Source: Purpureocillium takamizusanense (Eukaryota; Ascomycota; Sordariomycetes; Hypocreales; Ophiocordycipitaceae). Taken from it: a DNA stretch of 64,000 nucleotides. The notes below the pieces were generated by a model that did not search any database, was not told the DNA's origin, and saw only the letters and a list, made by a program, of their open reading frames with translations. The stretch is taken from the NCBI RefSeq assembly GCF_022605165.1, contig NC_063069.1, positions 3,658,001-3,722,000 on the forward strand. Reading direction: 5' to 3'. The position numbers were made by a program, and so were the translations under genes. Below are positions 1 to 10,233 of this stretch, piece after piece; the stretch's first letter is position 1, and the number at the start of each line of letters is the position of its first letter.

Positions 1-2
1 AG

Positions 3-860
3 ATATCCAACCCTCGTGGTCCGAACCCGCAACGCGGATTCAGTTGGGTCGGTGCAGAACAGACGTCTAAGCTGAGGCCCGAAAACCTGAACGGCCAAAA
101 ATCATGGGATGAATTGATGGACGCCCGAGTAAGCTGTGTGCACCCTTGCTTTTACGTGGCTCCGTTCATGGCTAATTAAACTACGTAGGAGCACTTCGAC
201 GCCGGCCCGCCAGGCGACAAAGAATTCCCTAACAAGTGGCCCTCCGACAAAGAACTGCCAGGTTTTCAGCAACTCATGGAAGGTTGCTATACCAAGTTTC
301 AAGATATCTGCCTCAAACTAATGAGGGCAATGGAGGTTGGTCTCGACCTTCCAGCTGACACGCTCGTGCAGAGGTGCCAGCCAGCATCAAGCGAGCTTCG
401 TCTCAATCATTATCCGCCGACCGACTTGCGCCAATTGGCCGAAGGCAAGGTCAAGCGAACCTGGCCGCACACAGACTTTGGGATTATCACACTGCTATTC
501 CAGGACTCGGTCGGCGGCCTGGAGCTAGAAGATCGTTCCAAGCCCGGCACCTTTGCGCCTGTCCTGCCTGGCAATCCTGACGGCCCGACAGAAATGGTGG
601 TGAACATCAGTGACACCTTCCAGCGATGGACCAACAAGGCTATTATGGCTGGGGTTCACCAGGTCTCTGTGCCACCGACAATGAAAGGACGCACCGAAGG
701 CTTCTGCCCTGAGCGCTACTCAGGCATCTTCTTTTTCAAGGCGCATCGTGATACATCGGCAGGTCCGCTGCCTCACTTTGTCACGGAAAAGAGACCGGCG
801 GCATACGATGAGATCACGGCGCTTCAGTACCAACAGCGAATGACAAAGGTGCTGTACTAG
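3..860 (+). CDS. 2-oxoglutarate/Fe(II)-dependent oxygenase, 5' end outside the window
   Basis: Soluble oxygenase of the isopenicillin-N-synthase-like (2OG-FeII_Oxy) family, which couples 2-oxoglutarate decarboxylation to oxidation of an unknown small molecule. Two exons are seen: 3-128 (open at the left edge) and 189-860; the intron 129-188 has GTAAGC and TAG ends. The joined frame gives about 265 residues. Seen: the REHFDAGPP-type segment typical of the family just after the splice, the iron ligands His and Asp in WPHTDFG (about 465-480), a third ligand candidate His in MAGVHQVSVPP, and the Arg-x-Ser 2-oxoglutarate contact in ERYSGIFFF. The missing N-terminal part would carry the DIOX_N domain. 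The P450 downstream on the same strand suggests a shared biosynthetic role (inference). Substrate cannot be named. Confidence 0.85.
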
Positions 861-1622
861 AGTGGTTGAGGGCTCCCGGGGCTGGTGCACCAGGCCGGTG
901 CGGTTTCCACGGGCATGCGTGAGCATCCAAGTAGAAATAGTGAAGCCATTGCCTTGAATTGGGAAAAGTTACCTAGACTGCCAAATTCGTAGGAGATGCT
1001 CGGGTTTATTGGCTTACACATTCTCCTGGCAGGCCGTCCCGCCCAGCGGCTTGGCGACCTGCATTGCGTGATTACGGGAACACGAGCAAGACGGAGGTAA
1101 TGCCGAGATACCTAGTCGCACGGGATGCGAATGAACAGCAGCAACGCCGGACCAGGAAGTATTGGGCGCACAGAGCTTTCCGTCCGATTAGAATGTGCAA
1201 TTATTAGCGGACCGTTCCGTGCCCAGCTCTGCTCACCCCCTGCCTGCGTCCCACCAGCCCATACGCCACCAGGCATCAGTCATTTTGTGCTGAACACAAC
1301 CGGGGTCCAGGGGGAAACAAACCCTGAACGACTGGAACGCTAGCCTCACCATGGCTAGAGTGTCGCGGGGAGCCAATGTTGGGTCGCCGCGGAAGCGGGA
1401 AGTGTGTCAAACACCCGCACACAGGGACCACCCCCGAATGGCCTGGCGGCTTGCCAGGCGAGATGGGAGCTGAACCCCTAGATAAACCGAAATGCTGCCA
1501 GGGTCGAAGCCGTGCACTGTTGGATCTTTCTTTGGGTCACAGCTGGCACGCTCGACGGACCCAAAACCTCCAACAGGCTACGCCGTCGCAGGCTCCATCA
1601 GTTTCTGTGTCTACTTGACGAG
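861..1622. other. Intergenic, oxygenase to P450
   Basis: 762 bases between two plus-strand genes, holding the 3' end of the oxygenase and the promoter of the P450. Short open frames occur but show no family signature or splice logic. No RNA gene seen. Confidence 0.6.
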
Positions 1623-3301
1623 ATGTCGTGGCTGCTGGTAGCCTTCAGCGCCCTGGGCGCCTTGTTCGTTGCTCAATCTGTCAGCTCCTTCTTGCGCCTT
1701 CGGCACATCTCTGGTCCACGATGGGCGGCATGGACCAATTTGTGGATGGTCGTCAATCAGCTAAGTGGACGAATGCACCTCGTCCTACATGACCTGATCA
1801 AGACGCATGGTAAGTAAGGCAAACACGCCAGGCGGTCCACGGTGTACTTCCCCTGGGCAACATTGACACGGCCCCGGACGCTCGCCTTGACCCGTGCACC
1901 GAGTGCCATTGAGGAGGTGATGCGAGAGCCTCATGGGGCTGACGTCCGTCTGCGATAGGGCCTATTGCAAGAATTGCCCCAAACTGGGTCGTATGTGGCG
2001 ATCCTTCTGAGCTGCGACGGATGTGGGCAGTGCGCTCGCCATGGACGAGGTCGTGGTGGTATCGTGGCATGCGCATTGATCCGTACAGAGACAGCTCGTT
2101 TTCCACAATTGATGACAACCTCCACAACGCGATACGCAACAAGATATCTCCCGGCTATGGAGGCAAGGATGTGGACGACGTTCACCAGCTCATCGACGAC
2201 CAGGTCAAGAACCTCATCAGCTTGATTGACAAGCACCTATCCCAAACCAGCCGTGCCGGCGTCATCGACCTAGCAGAGAAGATACAATACTTCTCCCTCG
2301 ATGTCATCTCGTCTCTCGCCTTCGGCAAGACATTCGGATACATGGAGCTCAATCAAGACAAGTTTGGATACATCGAGATGGCCGGCAAGACCGTCTACAT
2401 CCTCGTCTCCACCACGCTCATACCAGGCGTCATATCCTTGATGCAGTCGCCTTACCTGCGCTGGCTCGTACCCAGCGTCAAGGACATGGGCGGCATAGGC
2501 GACATTATTCGCTTCGCTGAAGACGTTGTTGCCCAGCGCTTCGGCGACGACCCTGTTGTGAAGCGGGACATGTTGGGGTCCTTGGTCACGCATGGCCTCA
2601 GCCAGAAGGAGACGGAATGCGAGGCATTGGTGCAGATGATTGCCGGCTCGGACACGACCGCAACAGCTATCCGGTCGACTATTTTATTCATCATCACGTC
2701 GCCGCATGTTTACATGAGGCTGCAAAGCGAGATTGACGCAGCGGCAAAGGAAGGGCGCATCTCGGCGCCCATCACCCACGCAGAGGCCCAGAACTTCGAA
2801 TATCTGCAGGCCGTCATCTACGAGGGGCTGCGACTCTGGCCGCCAGCCGCCGCTCTGTACCCCAAGGTCTGCAAGACGGACCAGGTCCTGTGTGGCATCA
2901 CCATCCCCGCCGGCACCAATGTGGCGTGGTCTCCATGGACCATGATGCGCACCAAAGAAGTCTTTGGGGACGACGCCGACGTGTTCCGCCCGGATCGCTG
3001 GCTCGGACCCAATAAGACGAAGCAGATGGAGCAGACTGTGATGATGGCCTTTGCCGGTGGCAGCAGATGGGAGTGTCTTGGCAAGAACATTGCCATGATT
3101 GAGCTCAACAAGGTCTTTGTCGAGGTAGGTGCATCGCAGTCTTTGGGCTTGGATGGGGCGCTGACGAGCTTGACACAGCTCTTTCGACGATTCGACTTGA
3201 CGCTGGTAGATCCGACGAATCCTTGGAAGTCGTTCAACGCGGGCCTGTTCAGCCAGAGCAATCTGAACGTGCAAGTTGCGTGGCGGCCAAACCCTTCATG
3301 A
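1623..3301 (+). CDS. Cytochrome P450 monooxygenase, pisatin-demethylase-like type
   Basis: Membrane-anchored haem monooxygenase of 491 residues in three exons: 1623-1809, 1959-3124 and 3179-3301. Intron 1 (GTAAGT) joins KTHG to PIARIAPN; intron 2 is 54 nt and in frame. The N-terminus (MSWLLVAFSALGALFVA) is an ER signal anchor. Seen: I-helix AGSDTT, K-helix EGLR (ExxR), FRPDRW (PERF region) and the haem loop FAGGSRWECLGKN with Cys435 as thiolate ligand. Odd: the loop Phe lies eight residues before the Cys, where the usual motif has seven, so the loop carries one extra residue. This start gives the normal family length. Detoxification or secondary metabolism are both possible; the oxygenase just upstream favours a pathway role. 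Substrate unknown. Confidence 0.9.
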
Positions 3302-3567
3302 ACAAGCCCGTGGTTTCAAGCTGTGAGCTATCGAAGTCGTGTTCCAGCCGTATGCTTTTCATCAGGGGTAAAAATGAGTTAATGGTTCTTCCTTCTATCC
3401 TGTAAGAACTGAGGCTTCATACTGCCGATACTCCCATCTCAGTATATTGCTACAGCGTTCGTCACACATCAGGAGGACTAGGTTGCCCAAAGTCTCGGCC
3501 GCTAACAATCGCGGCGCGACAGTATGAGCGGACGCTGCGAAGCCTTGTAGGCACCACACTATCCCTC

Positions 3568-5404
3568 TTACCTCCACTCATCGTCGAGCGTTTCCGCAGC
3601 ATTACACTCCTTGCCCGTCTTCCCGCTCCTGTTCGGGTCGCTCTCCCACGTCACATCGCCGTTGCCGTTCTTCTTGATGTACTTGTACTCGAAGCTCGTC
3701 TCTGACGGAATCTTGACCTTGGCTTTCCAGAGAGGGCCTCCAGACGTATCTTTTGACGCTGCCAGTGGAATGCCGTTGGCAGGAGACCAATTGCTCAGTT
3801 CGGTGATGCCTCCCACAACGAAAACGGTCTCACCGGCAACCGTGGTGGCTCGTACGTTGAACGTGACGTCTACGTCGCACGAAGGAGCGGGTTCGCAAAC
3901 CGAGGGGACGGTGTTCGCTCCCCGCTCACCCCACGAACGTGACATGATGCCCACACGACGTTCAGTGGCGCTGATGAAGGAGGCGTAGGACCAGGTCAGG
4001 TCAACCGCTGACTCCGGCGCCCCCGAGTTCCTATCGAATTGCTCCGACAAAGACCCCTCTGCCGGCGTATACTTCTTGCCCACGGCCAGGAAGTCATCGC
4101 TATACAACTTGACGGCTTTCGTGATCGATTTGAATTCCTTGCTGTTTTTGTCATATTTGCCGGTCTTGATATCGGGAATGAGGTCCTTGAAGAAGGGCAG
4201 CGACACGTCCGTGATGGAAATCGACCCAATTCGCTTCCACTGGTACAGAGCGGCGTATAGCTGCTCGGCGGCGGCGTTGGTGGCCAGGTACCACGGGTTG
4301 CCGTTGTAGTACACGTCTTCGGCGTACCGGCCCACGGCTACGGCCCTGCCTTGCGGGATGCCCTTGTTGACGCCATAGATAGTGCGGAACGAGTCCGTCA
4401 CCGCCTTATGATTTGCGAGGGCCCTCGCAGAGCACGGCTGGAAGGTGGCGTCGGTGCAGTCCGCCTCCGGATCGAACGTGTGGATGGACGAGATGATGGA
4501 GTTGACGTCCTTGCCCGTACGGCCGTCATTGACATTGATGTTGGAGTCGATGTACCCGCCAACCCAGAAGCTCTGCATGAAGCATAGCACCTTGGGCGCC
4601 GACGCGGCACAGTCGGTACACGTCTTGCCCAGCGTCTTGCCCAGCGCGGCGCCCTCGACCAGGGCGCGGTGCGACGCCGAGAGCGTGAAGAAGGATGACC
4701 CGTTGATCTCCTCCCACAGGTCATAGCCTGTCCGGTTCCAGAACCGCGTCGTGTAGTCGAGGTCCTTGGCGATCACTGGCCACACCTTGTCGACGGCCTG
4801 GTCGCGGGCGCCGTTGTCCACGAGCCAGTTGGCGTAGAGGATGAGTGCCGTGGCCCTCAAGGCGGGCCCGTCGCGCTGTGGGCGGCCCCATGAGCCGGTG
4901 AAGGCGGTCAGGTTCACGTTGAACTTTGGCTCGCCGAGGCCGCCCGAGTCTGGGCCGCCAGAGGGGTTTGTGAGGCCTTGTAGCTCGGCTTGGGCGGAGA
5001 CGTAGTCATCAATCCGCGATTGGAGCGACTTATCACCGTGGATCAAGCGCTCGACAAGGACCTTGTATGTCAGAGCGGCGTCTCGGCTCCATGTGTACCA
5101 GTCTGTCAATGTCAGTCAAGGTACGCATGAAGAGTGCATTCATATAGAAGCACGGAGGGGACGACTAACAGTCGGGATCGGACCTGGACGGGCTGGCCAC
5201 GACGACGCCGGGGGACGCGCCCTTGGCCTTTGCTCCATCGGGGCCAATGTTTGCGAGAACACCGTCGATGGAGACTTTGTTCTGCTTTTTGATGAATTCT
5301 TCGAGCTCGGTGCAGCGGTTGCGGCGGTGCAGCGATGGCGAAGCCGCCACAAGGTCTTGCAACGCGGCGACGGCCACAAGGCCGCTTACCAGTCCTTTGA
5401 ACAT
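3568..5404 (-). CDS. Secreted glucoamylase, GH15 catalytic domain plus CBM20
   Basis: Glucan 1,4-alpha-glucosidase that releases glucose from the non-reducing ends of starch outside the cell. Exon 1 is 5404-5170 and exon 2 is 5102-3568; splicing restores PDYWYTW. The protein has 589 residues. Seen: signal peptide (MFKGLVSGLVAVAALQ), a basic HRRN site that may end a propeptide, GH15 blocks GLGEPKFNV and GSWGRPQRDGPALRA, the general acid Glu210 in DLWEEINGSS and the general base Glu432 in SEQFDRNSG. Residues from about 495 form a CBM20 starch-binding domain (VTFNVRATT, GNGDVTWESDPNR). Odd: the Ser/Thr-rich linker usual between the modules is nearly absent, only about ten residues. A TATA box lies about 107 nt upstream of the start. 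Start chosen because it begins the signal peptide. Confidence 0.95.
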
Positions 5405-5510
5405 GACGGATGGGTGTTTGGGTATGCCAGGGTGCTGTGATGCAGCACGACGACACAATAGTCATGCGAGTGCGCTCCAGAGCTCCTTCCGTCGGAAGAT
5501 CCAGACCTTC

Positions 5511-5517
5511 ATTTATA
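5511..5517 (-). promoter_or_regulatory. Candidate TATA box of the glucoamylase gene
   Basis: On the minus strand the bases read TATAAAT, about 107 nt before the glucoamylase ATG at 5404. Spacing and sequence fit a core promoter. No transcription start was mapped. Confidence 0.45.
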
Positions 5518-6629
5518 CATACACTGAGGAAAGGCCGTCCTATGCTACCTCTCCCGGCAATTCCCCGCCAACTAGGGCAGGAGACGCTCGCCCTGATGCC
5601 ATTGTGTAAGCGTACCTAATAATGAGGGGCCCCGCGCCGGGCCGTCGTACGTACGTCCAAACTCGTGGCGGCCCCAGGTCTCGGAGAGTCGTCAGTGTGG
5701 AGAGGTGGAACTGGATATCGGGCCTTTTCCCCAGCCCACCTGCAGCAATTCTCGTCGGTCCGGCATCCAGCGCCTCGCCAAGAAGCGCGACCATGACCAA
5801 AACAATCGGTAGTCCGGGGGGGCCCAAGAAGCTAAGTTCCAGGTTCTGACATGATGTCCGTTCTGTGAGCCTGTGTTCTATCGGCCCTATTCGACAAATA
5901 GCACTATGCGACCAATATTGCGCGTGATATCGACATTGATCTTCTGGTTTTTTTTCTTGTCGAAAAAAGGCCAAGGACGACCTGCAGCGCTAGGGGTCAA
6001 ATTTGCCTTGTTCGAGTCCAGCCGAGGCCGTTGCGATTGACGGGCGGCAGCAATTATGCACGCCATGCGAGCTTGCTTAAGCGAGGATCTTTATTTTGGA
6101 TGACCAGATGATCGCCCTTTCAATGACTGTTACCTCCCCGCGTTAGTTAAGTCTCGATCGACGACGCTGTTCGGCGCAACTCTGCACGGGGATGATGGAT
6201 GGGCTTGTCCCTTGACCGGTCTGATGAGTGTAATTCACATGCATGTCTACCACATGCCCACGAAGTTTGTGACGTCGCCAGACTTTTCACTAAGCTTTGT
6301 TGCCAATTTTCTTGCCCACATCAAGCTCTTAATAGCGTACATATTATCCTCGGCAGGGATATTGTTTCTTGTTGCGGTGCTCGGCATCAAATGCTTACGT
6401 ATTGAAATCGGGGCTATGTTCACAGCGACGGACGACATGCCACATTCGGCGCGGCTCTCCCGGTGACAGCCATCCACTGTGCCGGATATACTAAAGTCGT
6501 ACAAACGTAGTCTTGTAGTCAATGGGCCATGCCTGATGCAAAACATCTGCGTGTGGACCGGGAATGTGTAAGCCTCATGCCATCCATCAAACGCCCACCC
6601 GTGGACAAGAGTCAAGATGACATCGACCG

Positions 6630-6664
6630 ATATATATATATATGTATATATATATGTGTGTGGG
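6630..6664. repeat. TA/TG microsatellite
   Basis: Alternating TA dinucleotides, broken once by TG and followed by TGTGTGTGGG. Simple repeat with no gene role visible. Confidence 0.85.
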
Positions 6665-7234
6665 TGTATTTCTACGTAGAGGATAATAACTTCATTCTAC
6701 TAAACGCAATGACCTACAATGAGCCTATGCCATGTCTGCAAAGGCAACCGGAAGAACAACGCGAAGGGAAAATCTCAACCATCTTGACTACCCTACATTA
6801 GCAAATTCTCCGGGCCCAATCTTGACTGCACGCCGCGATGATAGCAATCACTGTGCTGCTTTTCGCGGAGAGTTGGAAGAAGTCATGTTAGGCAACATCT
6901 TTTCGCAATTACTCCAAGTTTCTTCGTTGCGATGCCTCAACTCAAGTATAAACACGATATAGCGAGCCAATACCATAGATCACTGAGAAGTGAGGGTTCA
7001 ATTTAAAAAGGGGCCGTGAATGTAGATGTAGGATGAGGCCTTCGCGCGCGGTGAAAGGGCGAAGCCTGATAATTAGACCCATCCATGTCAATCTGAATTG
7101 CCGATTCGATTGCAGACGTTAAAGGGAACAACTTCCTCCCTCCAAAGCGCCAAGTCCTTCAGCCCCCTCCCCCTGACGAACCTAACCCTTCCCGAGGCAG
7201 GTTTCTCAAAGGCCGCTCAGCGGGCAGCACGTGT

Positions 7235-8440
7235 CTACGATCGTTGCGCCTCTCGCTCAGCATACAGATCCAGGATCGTTCTCCAATTCCTTTCATCCAC
7301 TGACAAGGCAAGCTTGCGCATGATGGAACCCAGGTACTCGCGCTCCGTCGCGCGGACCCTTATGAGGTCGAGCATATGGTCAAGCATGTCCTCGGCGAAT
7401 TGTTTGAACTGGAAAGTCGTCAACTGCGACGCGGCGACGATGCTGAAGAGTACCCGCAGCCAGGGTACCGTGGCCCTAAGCGGGTACTGGTCAGGAGAAT
7501 GCCACGGAGCGTACCGGAACGCAGCATACCATGTCGCGTGTCCGGCGGGAGTCGCGGGCTCCGGCGCCTGAATCAGGGAAAAAGCCAGCGGTACTCCGCG
7601 GCGAGCAGGCGGCTCGTCTCTGCACATCAAAAGGTCAAGTTCCTGAACGGACTGAGCCTTCCAGATGTCAGACGTTTCTTTCTCGAGTCTGGAATTGCGG
7701 CTCTTGTACCGCGGGTGGGTGTTTCGCAGCTCGACTGGCACTTCCCGCTGCGGGAATATATTGCCGCTGTTTTCGGCGAGCTTGCTATTTTCTGTTACCA
7801 TCAAGGCCCGACCGCTGTTGATTTGCTGTTTGGGGGTCAGCGGGACAAGGAACAGCTTCTCAAAGAGCCACACGAGGGACACAAGCCTCTTGGCGGCAGT
7901 GAGATCTGTGCAGGAGCTGTTGAGCCGCACGAGGACGTTGAACTGGGTCGAAGCGTTCAAGTGTATGAGAAAATCTCTCTGGAGGAGATCAAGGGGCCGC
8001 TGGAACGGGTGCGGCGTGTGCGGAGGCGCATCAAAACCTTGATGGGAAAAGAACGGACTGCGCAGCTTGAAGCTGTGCCACTTGTAGCCCCGTGGAGCTT
8101 GATCGCCTGGCCATGAACGGCAGGATGGCGTCACCAACCATTTATTGGGAGCTTCGTGCTCCCACACGGTGGTCTCGTCGCGTGGCTCGCTCCCCCGCTT
8201 GATACATCCCTCCTGGGTGCTGGCGTCGATGACCCGCGTCATCTCTGTGAGAATTCTGTCGATTGGGTTCTGCGCGTTTGCAGGACAAGCCCATTTCCTT
8301 TTTCCGTCAAGAGGGGCTGGTTCTCGCAGCTTTTGGCCCACCATGAAGTGCACCTCGGTGGCGAAAGATAGGTCTCGGGCGATAAGAGGCTGTGGGGGGG
8401 TTAGTCGACTCATGATGATGGTAGCGAATCTGGAAAGCAT
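7235..8440 (-). CDS. Amidoligase-like protein (PF12224-type fold) with degenerate active site
   Basis: A 401-residue single-exon protein. I place it in the fungal amidoligase group (ATP-dependent amide-bond formation, glutamine-synthetase-like fold) from the order of blocks: an N-terminal SFATEVHFMV strand, W-LVTPS, GYKWHSFKLRSPFF, then a long helix TAAKRLVSLVWLFEKL and the C-terminal GSIMRKLA. Remembered homologues read GVELEFLV, ELTSP and GLHVHVG at these places. Here the second Glu of the first block is His, the Glu of the second is Lys, and the His-x-His is Asn168-Val-Leu170. Metal or ATP binding is therefore probably lost and the protein may be a pseudoenzyme (inference). ATG 8413 is an alternative start nine codons in. 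It lies 3' to 3' apart from nothing; its promoter faces that of the purine gene at 10.2 kb. Confidence 0.6.
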   Translation of the reverse strand: MLSRFATIIMSRLTPPQPLIARDLSFATEVHFMVGQKLREPAPLDGKRKWACPANAQNPIDRILTEMTRVIDASTQEGCIKRGSEPRDETTVWEHEAPNKWLVTPSCRSWPGDQAPRGYKWHSFKLRSPFFSHQGFDAPPHTPHPFQRPLDLLQRDFLIHLNASTQFNVLVRLNSSCTDLTAAKRLVSLVWLFEKLFLVPLTPKQQINSGRALMVTENSKLAENSGNIFPQREVPVELRNTHPRYKSRNSRLEKETSDIWKAQSVQELDLLMCRDEPPARRGVPLAFSLIQAPEPATPAGHATWYAAFRYAPWHSPDQYPLRATVPWLRVLFSIVAASQLTTFQFKQFAEDMLDHMLDLIRVRATEREYLGSIMRKLALSVDERNWRTILDLYAEREAQRS

Positions 8441-10233
8441 AGAAGTTGAGACTTTGTGAAAATTGAGGTGGGCCGATGAGATGTGAGAAGTGATGGCAAA
8501 GACGATGTTGTTTTCCGTGAGGAATCTGTGATGGAATGGCTTTGATGATCACTTTGGGACAGGGGATGGTGATCTCTTATATGCAGCGATGAGGCTTCAT
8601 TCACGATAGTTTCCAGTCTATGGAAGAGTGTACTGTCTCAATGGAGTAATGCTGTTCATGCGAACAAGGAAGTTGGTTGCGATGCGGCATACAGAGGTCC
8701 CAGGACGCGACCCTCTGTCTACGGCAGCCATGGTAGGTTCAGTGTTTGGGCGGAGGCCGCCCCGGGCTTCAATGGACGCGGCTGGACATGTCCGTTGGTT
8801 GGGCATCGGCGAGTCCATAGAGTTGAAGAAGAACAAAAGCGCACGTTGAAGAACGGGTGAGACATGGCACATGGACGACAGGCTGTTGTCGATGTCGCCG
8901 ACTCCGTACGGCTATGGGGTCTAGTGGTTTGTCTGAACGAAGGAAGCTTTAGGGAACAGAGCTCGGTCGCCCTCGCAGCGTCATAGGGAGTTTCTTTGTC
9001 TGAACTCGACTGAAAAATTCGTTGTAGGAGCGCGGCCGATGTCAATGGCCATGGGCATTGAACGGAGAGAAGGGCGGCAGTGCGACAACTCGGATCAAAG
9101 AAACAGGCCTGTGATAGCGACTGGAAAGGGGGGGCTGCAAGAGGTGGTGCGCGGGTGCCGGACCGTTTCCACGCGCGGCAATCCCACGGTCATGGCGGCG
9201 GCGAGGCCAAGACGCAAGTCGACTCGGCGTGTCATTCAATTGAAGCCACCGCCGTCGTTGTGCGCCTGCGATGAGGGTCGCTGTTGTGACTCGGCTCAAG
9301 TAGACGGCGGGAACACGGGCCGGAGTCGGGGGTCGAGTGGATCCGACGGAGCCCAGCAGGTCCCACCCAATCCCAGTCCGGCAAGCAAGACAGGCAAACA
9401 GGCTTGACATCACAGGACATGAGTGACAAGGCAGGCGCGACTGGCCAACGAATGAATGGCACCTTCCGGCCGGGCCCGCGAAAGGCGGCAGGTGAGCTGG
9501 GAGTGACTGCCGTGAAGAAAGAAGGTCCGCACTGCATTGGCGTGCATTGAATGAGGGATGGTGGGCCGCAATGGCGTCAGCGCCTTGCCATCTAAGTTGA
9601 TGTCCCTGTAGGGGGTTGACTCACCCAAGCCAAGCTCAGCGCCGGGCCGCGCATCGGATCACTGTGGACTCAGTCATCGCTCACTGTCGCCAGGGACTCG
9701 TGACACTGAGCTCACCCGGGCGAGGGCGAAAAGGCTGAGGTGAACAGGAACCTGGAAGACTCCCGTCCGGCTCCTGACAAGTGTCAAATGCCAGTGGGCA
9801 ATTCGATTGAATACCAGTGACCAACCACAACGCATCGTGTCCAGGGGCCGTCCGCGCCCCTCCATCGGCCCTGAGGCGGCCCGGGGGTGTCCGAACCCGG
9901 CGGCAGCAGCTCGCCCGCCCAGTGAGTCGAGGGCAGGGGAGACTCACCGACAGCGCCACGCAGCGCAGCAGCGCAGCGTTCCACAGCCCAGGACCACGGG
10001 CAGCAGCCCAGCAGCCCGGTGGCTGACGGAACGGCTGGTAACGTTAGTACGTACGTGGACTCCACCCCACCACCCCCCACCAGACATTTTCTCCCATATT
10101 ATCCCGCCCGCGCATCCGGACGCTCGCTGGGCTTTGGAAGTTTTTCGCGCTTCAACAACGACTTTTGGTCTTGTTCACTGAACCTCTCAGTTGACTCTCG
10201 GGTCAATTGTTGCCTCCTCTTCGCATCTCAATC
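8441..10233. other. Divergent intergenic region, amidoligase-like and adenylosuccinate synthetase
   Basis: 1.8 kb holding two divergent promoters. A pyrimidine-rich leader (TTGCCTCCTCTTCGC) directly precedes the plus-strand ATG at 10234. Open frames here (for example 9039-9407) have no family signature, and I see no RNA gene or element. Confidence 0.5.

Larger units (their letters stand above)
5405..7234. other. Long intergenic region upstream of glucoamylase
   Basis: 1.8 kb between the glucoamylase start and the 3' end of the amidoligase-like gene, both on the minus strand. It holds the glucoamylase promoter and a TA-rich microsatellite near 6630-6665. Several open frames of 60-145 codons occur on both strands, but none shows a recognisable domain. 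No RNA gene was found. Confidence 0.55.

Noticed and set aside
5700..5825. CTGGGG and CCGGGG hexamers resembling carbon-catabolite (CreA) sites upstream of glucoamylase
   Set aside because: Such degenerate hexamers are expected by chance in DNA of this GC content; no paired arrangement and no clear AmyR site was found.
6005..6022. TGTTCGAGTCC, like a tRNA B box
   Set aside because: Flanking bases do not pair as a T stem and no A box or cloverleaf can be drawn upstream.
9039..9407. 122-codon frame upstream of adenylosuccinate synthetase
   Set aside because: No domain, an equally long frame lies opposite to it, and composition is promoter-like.
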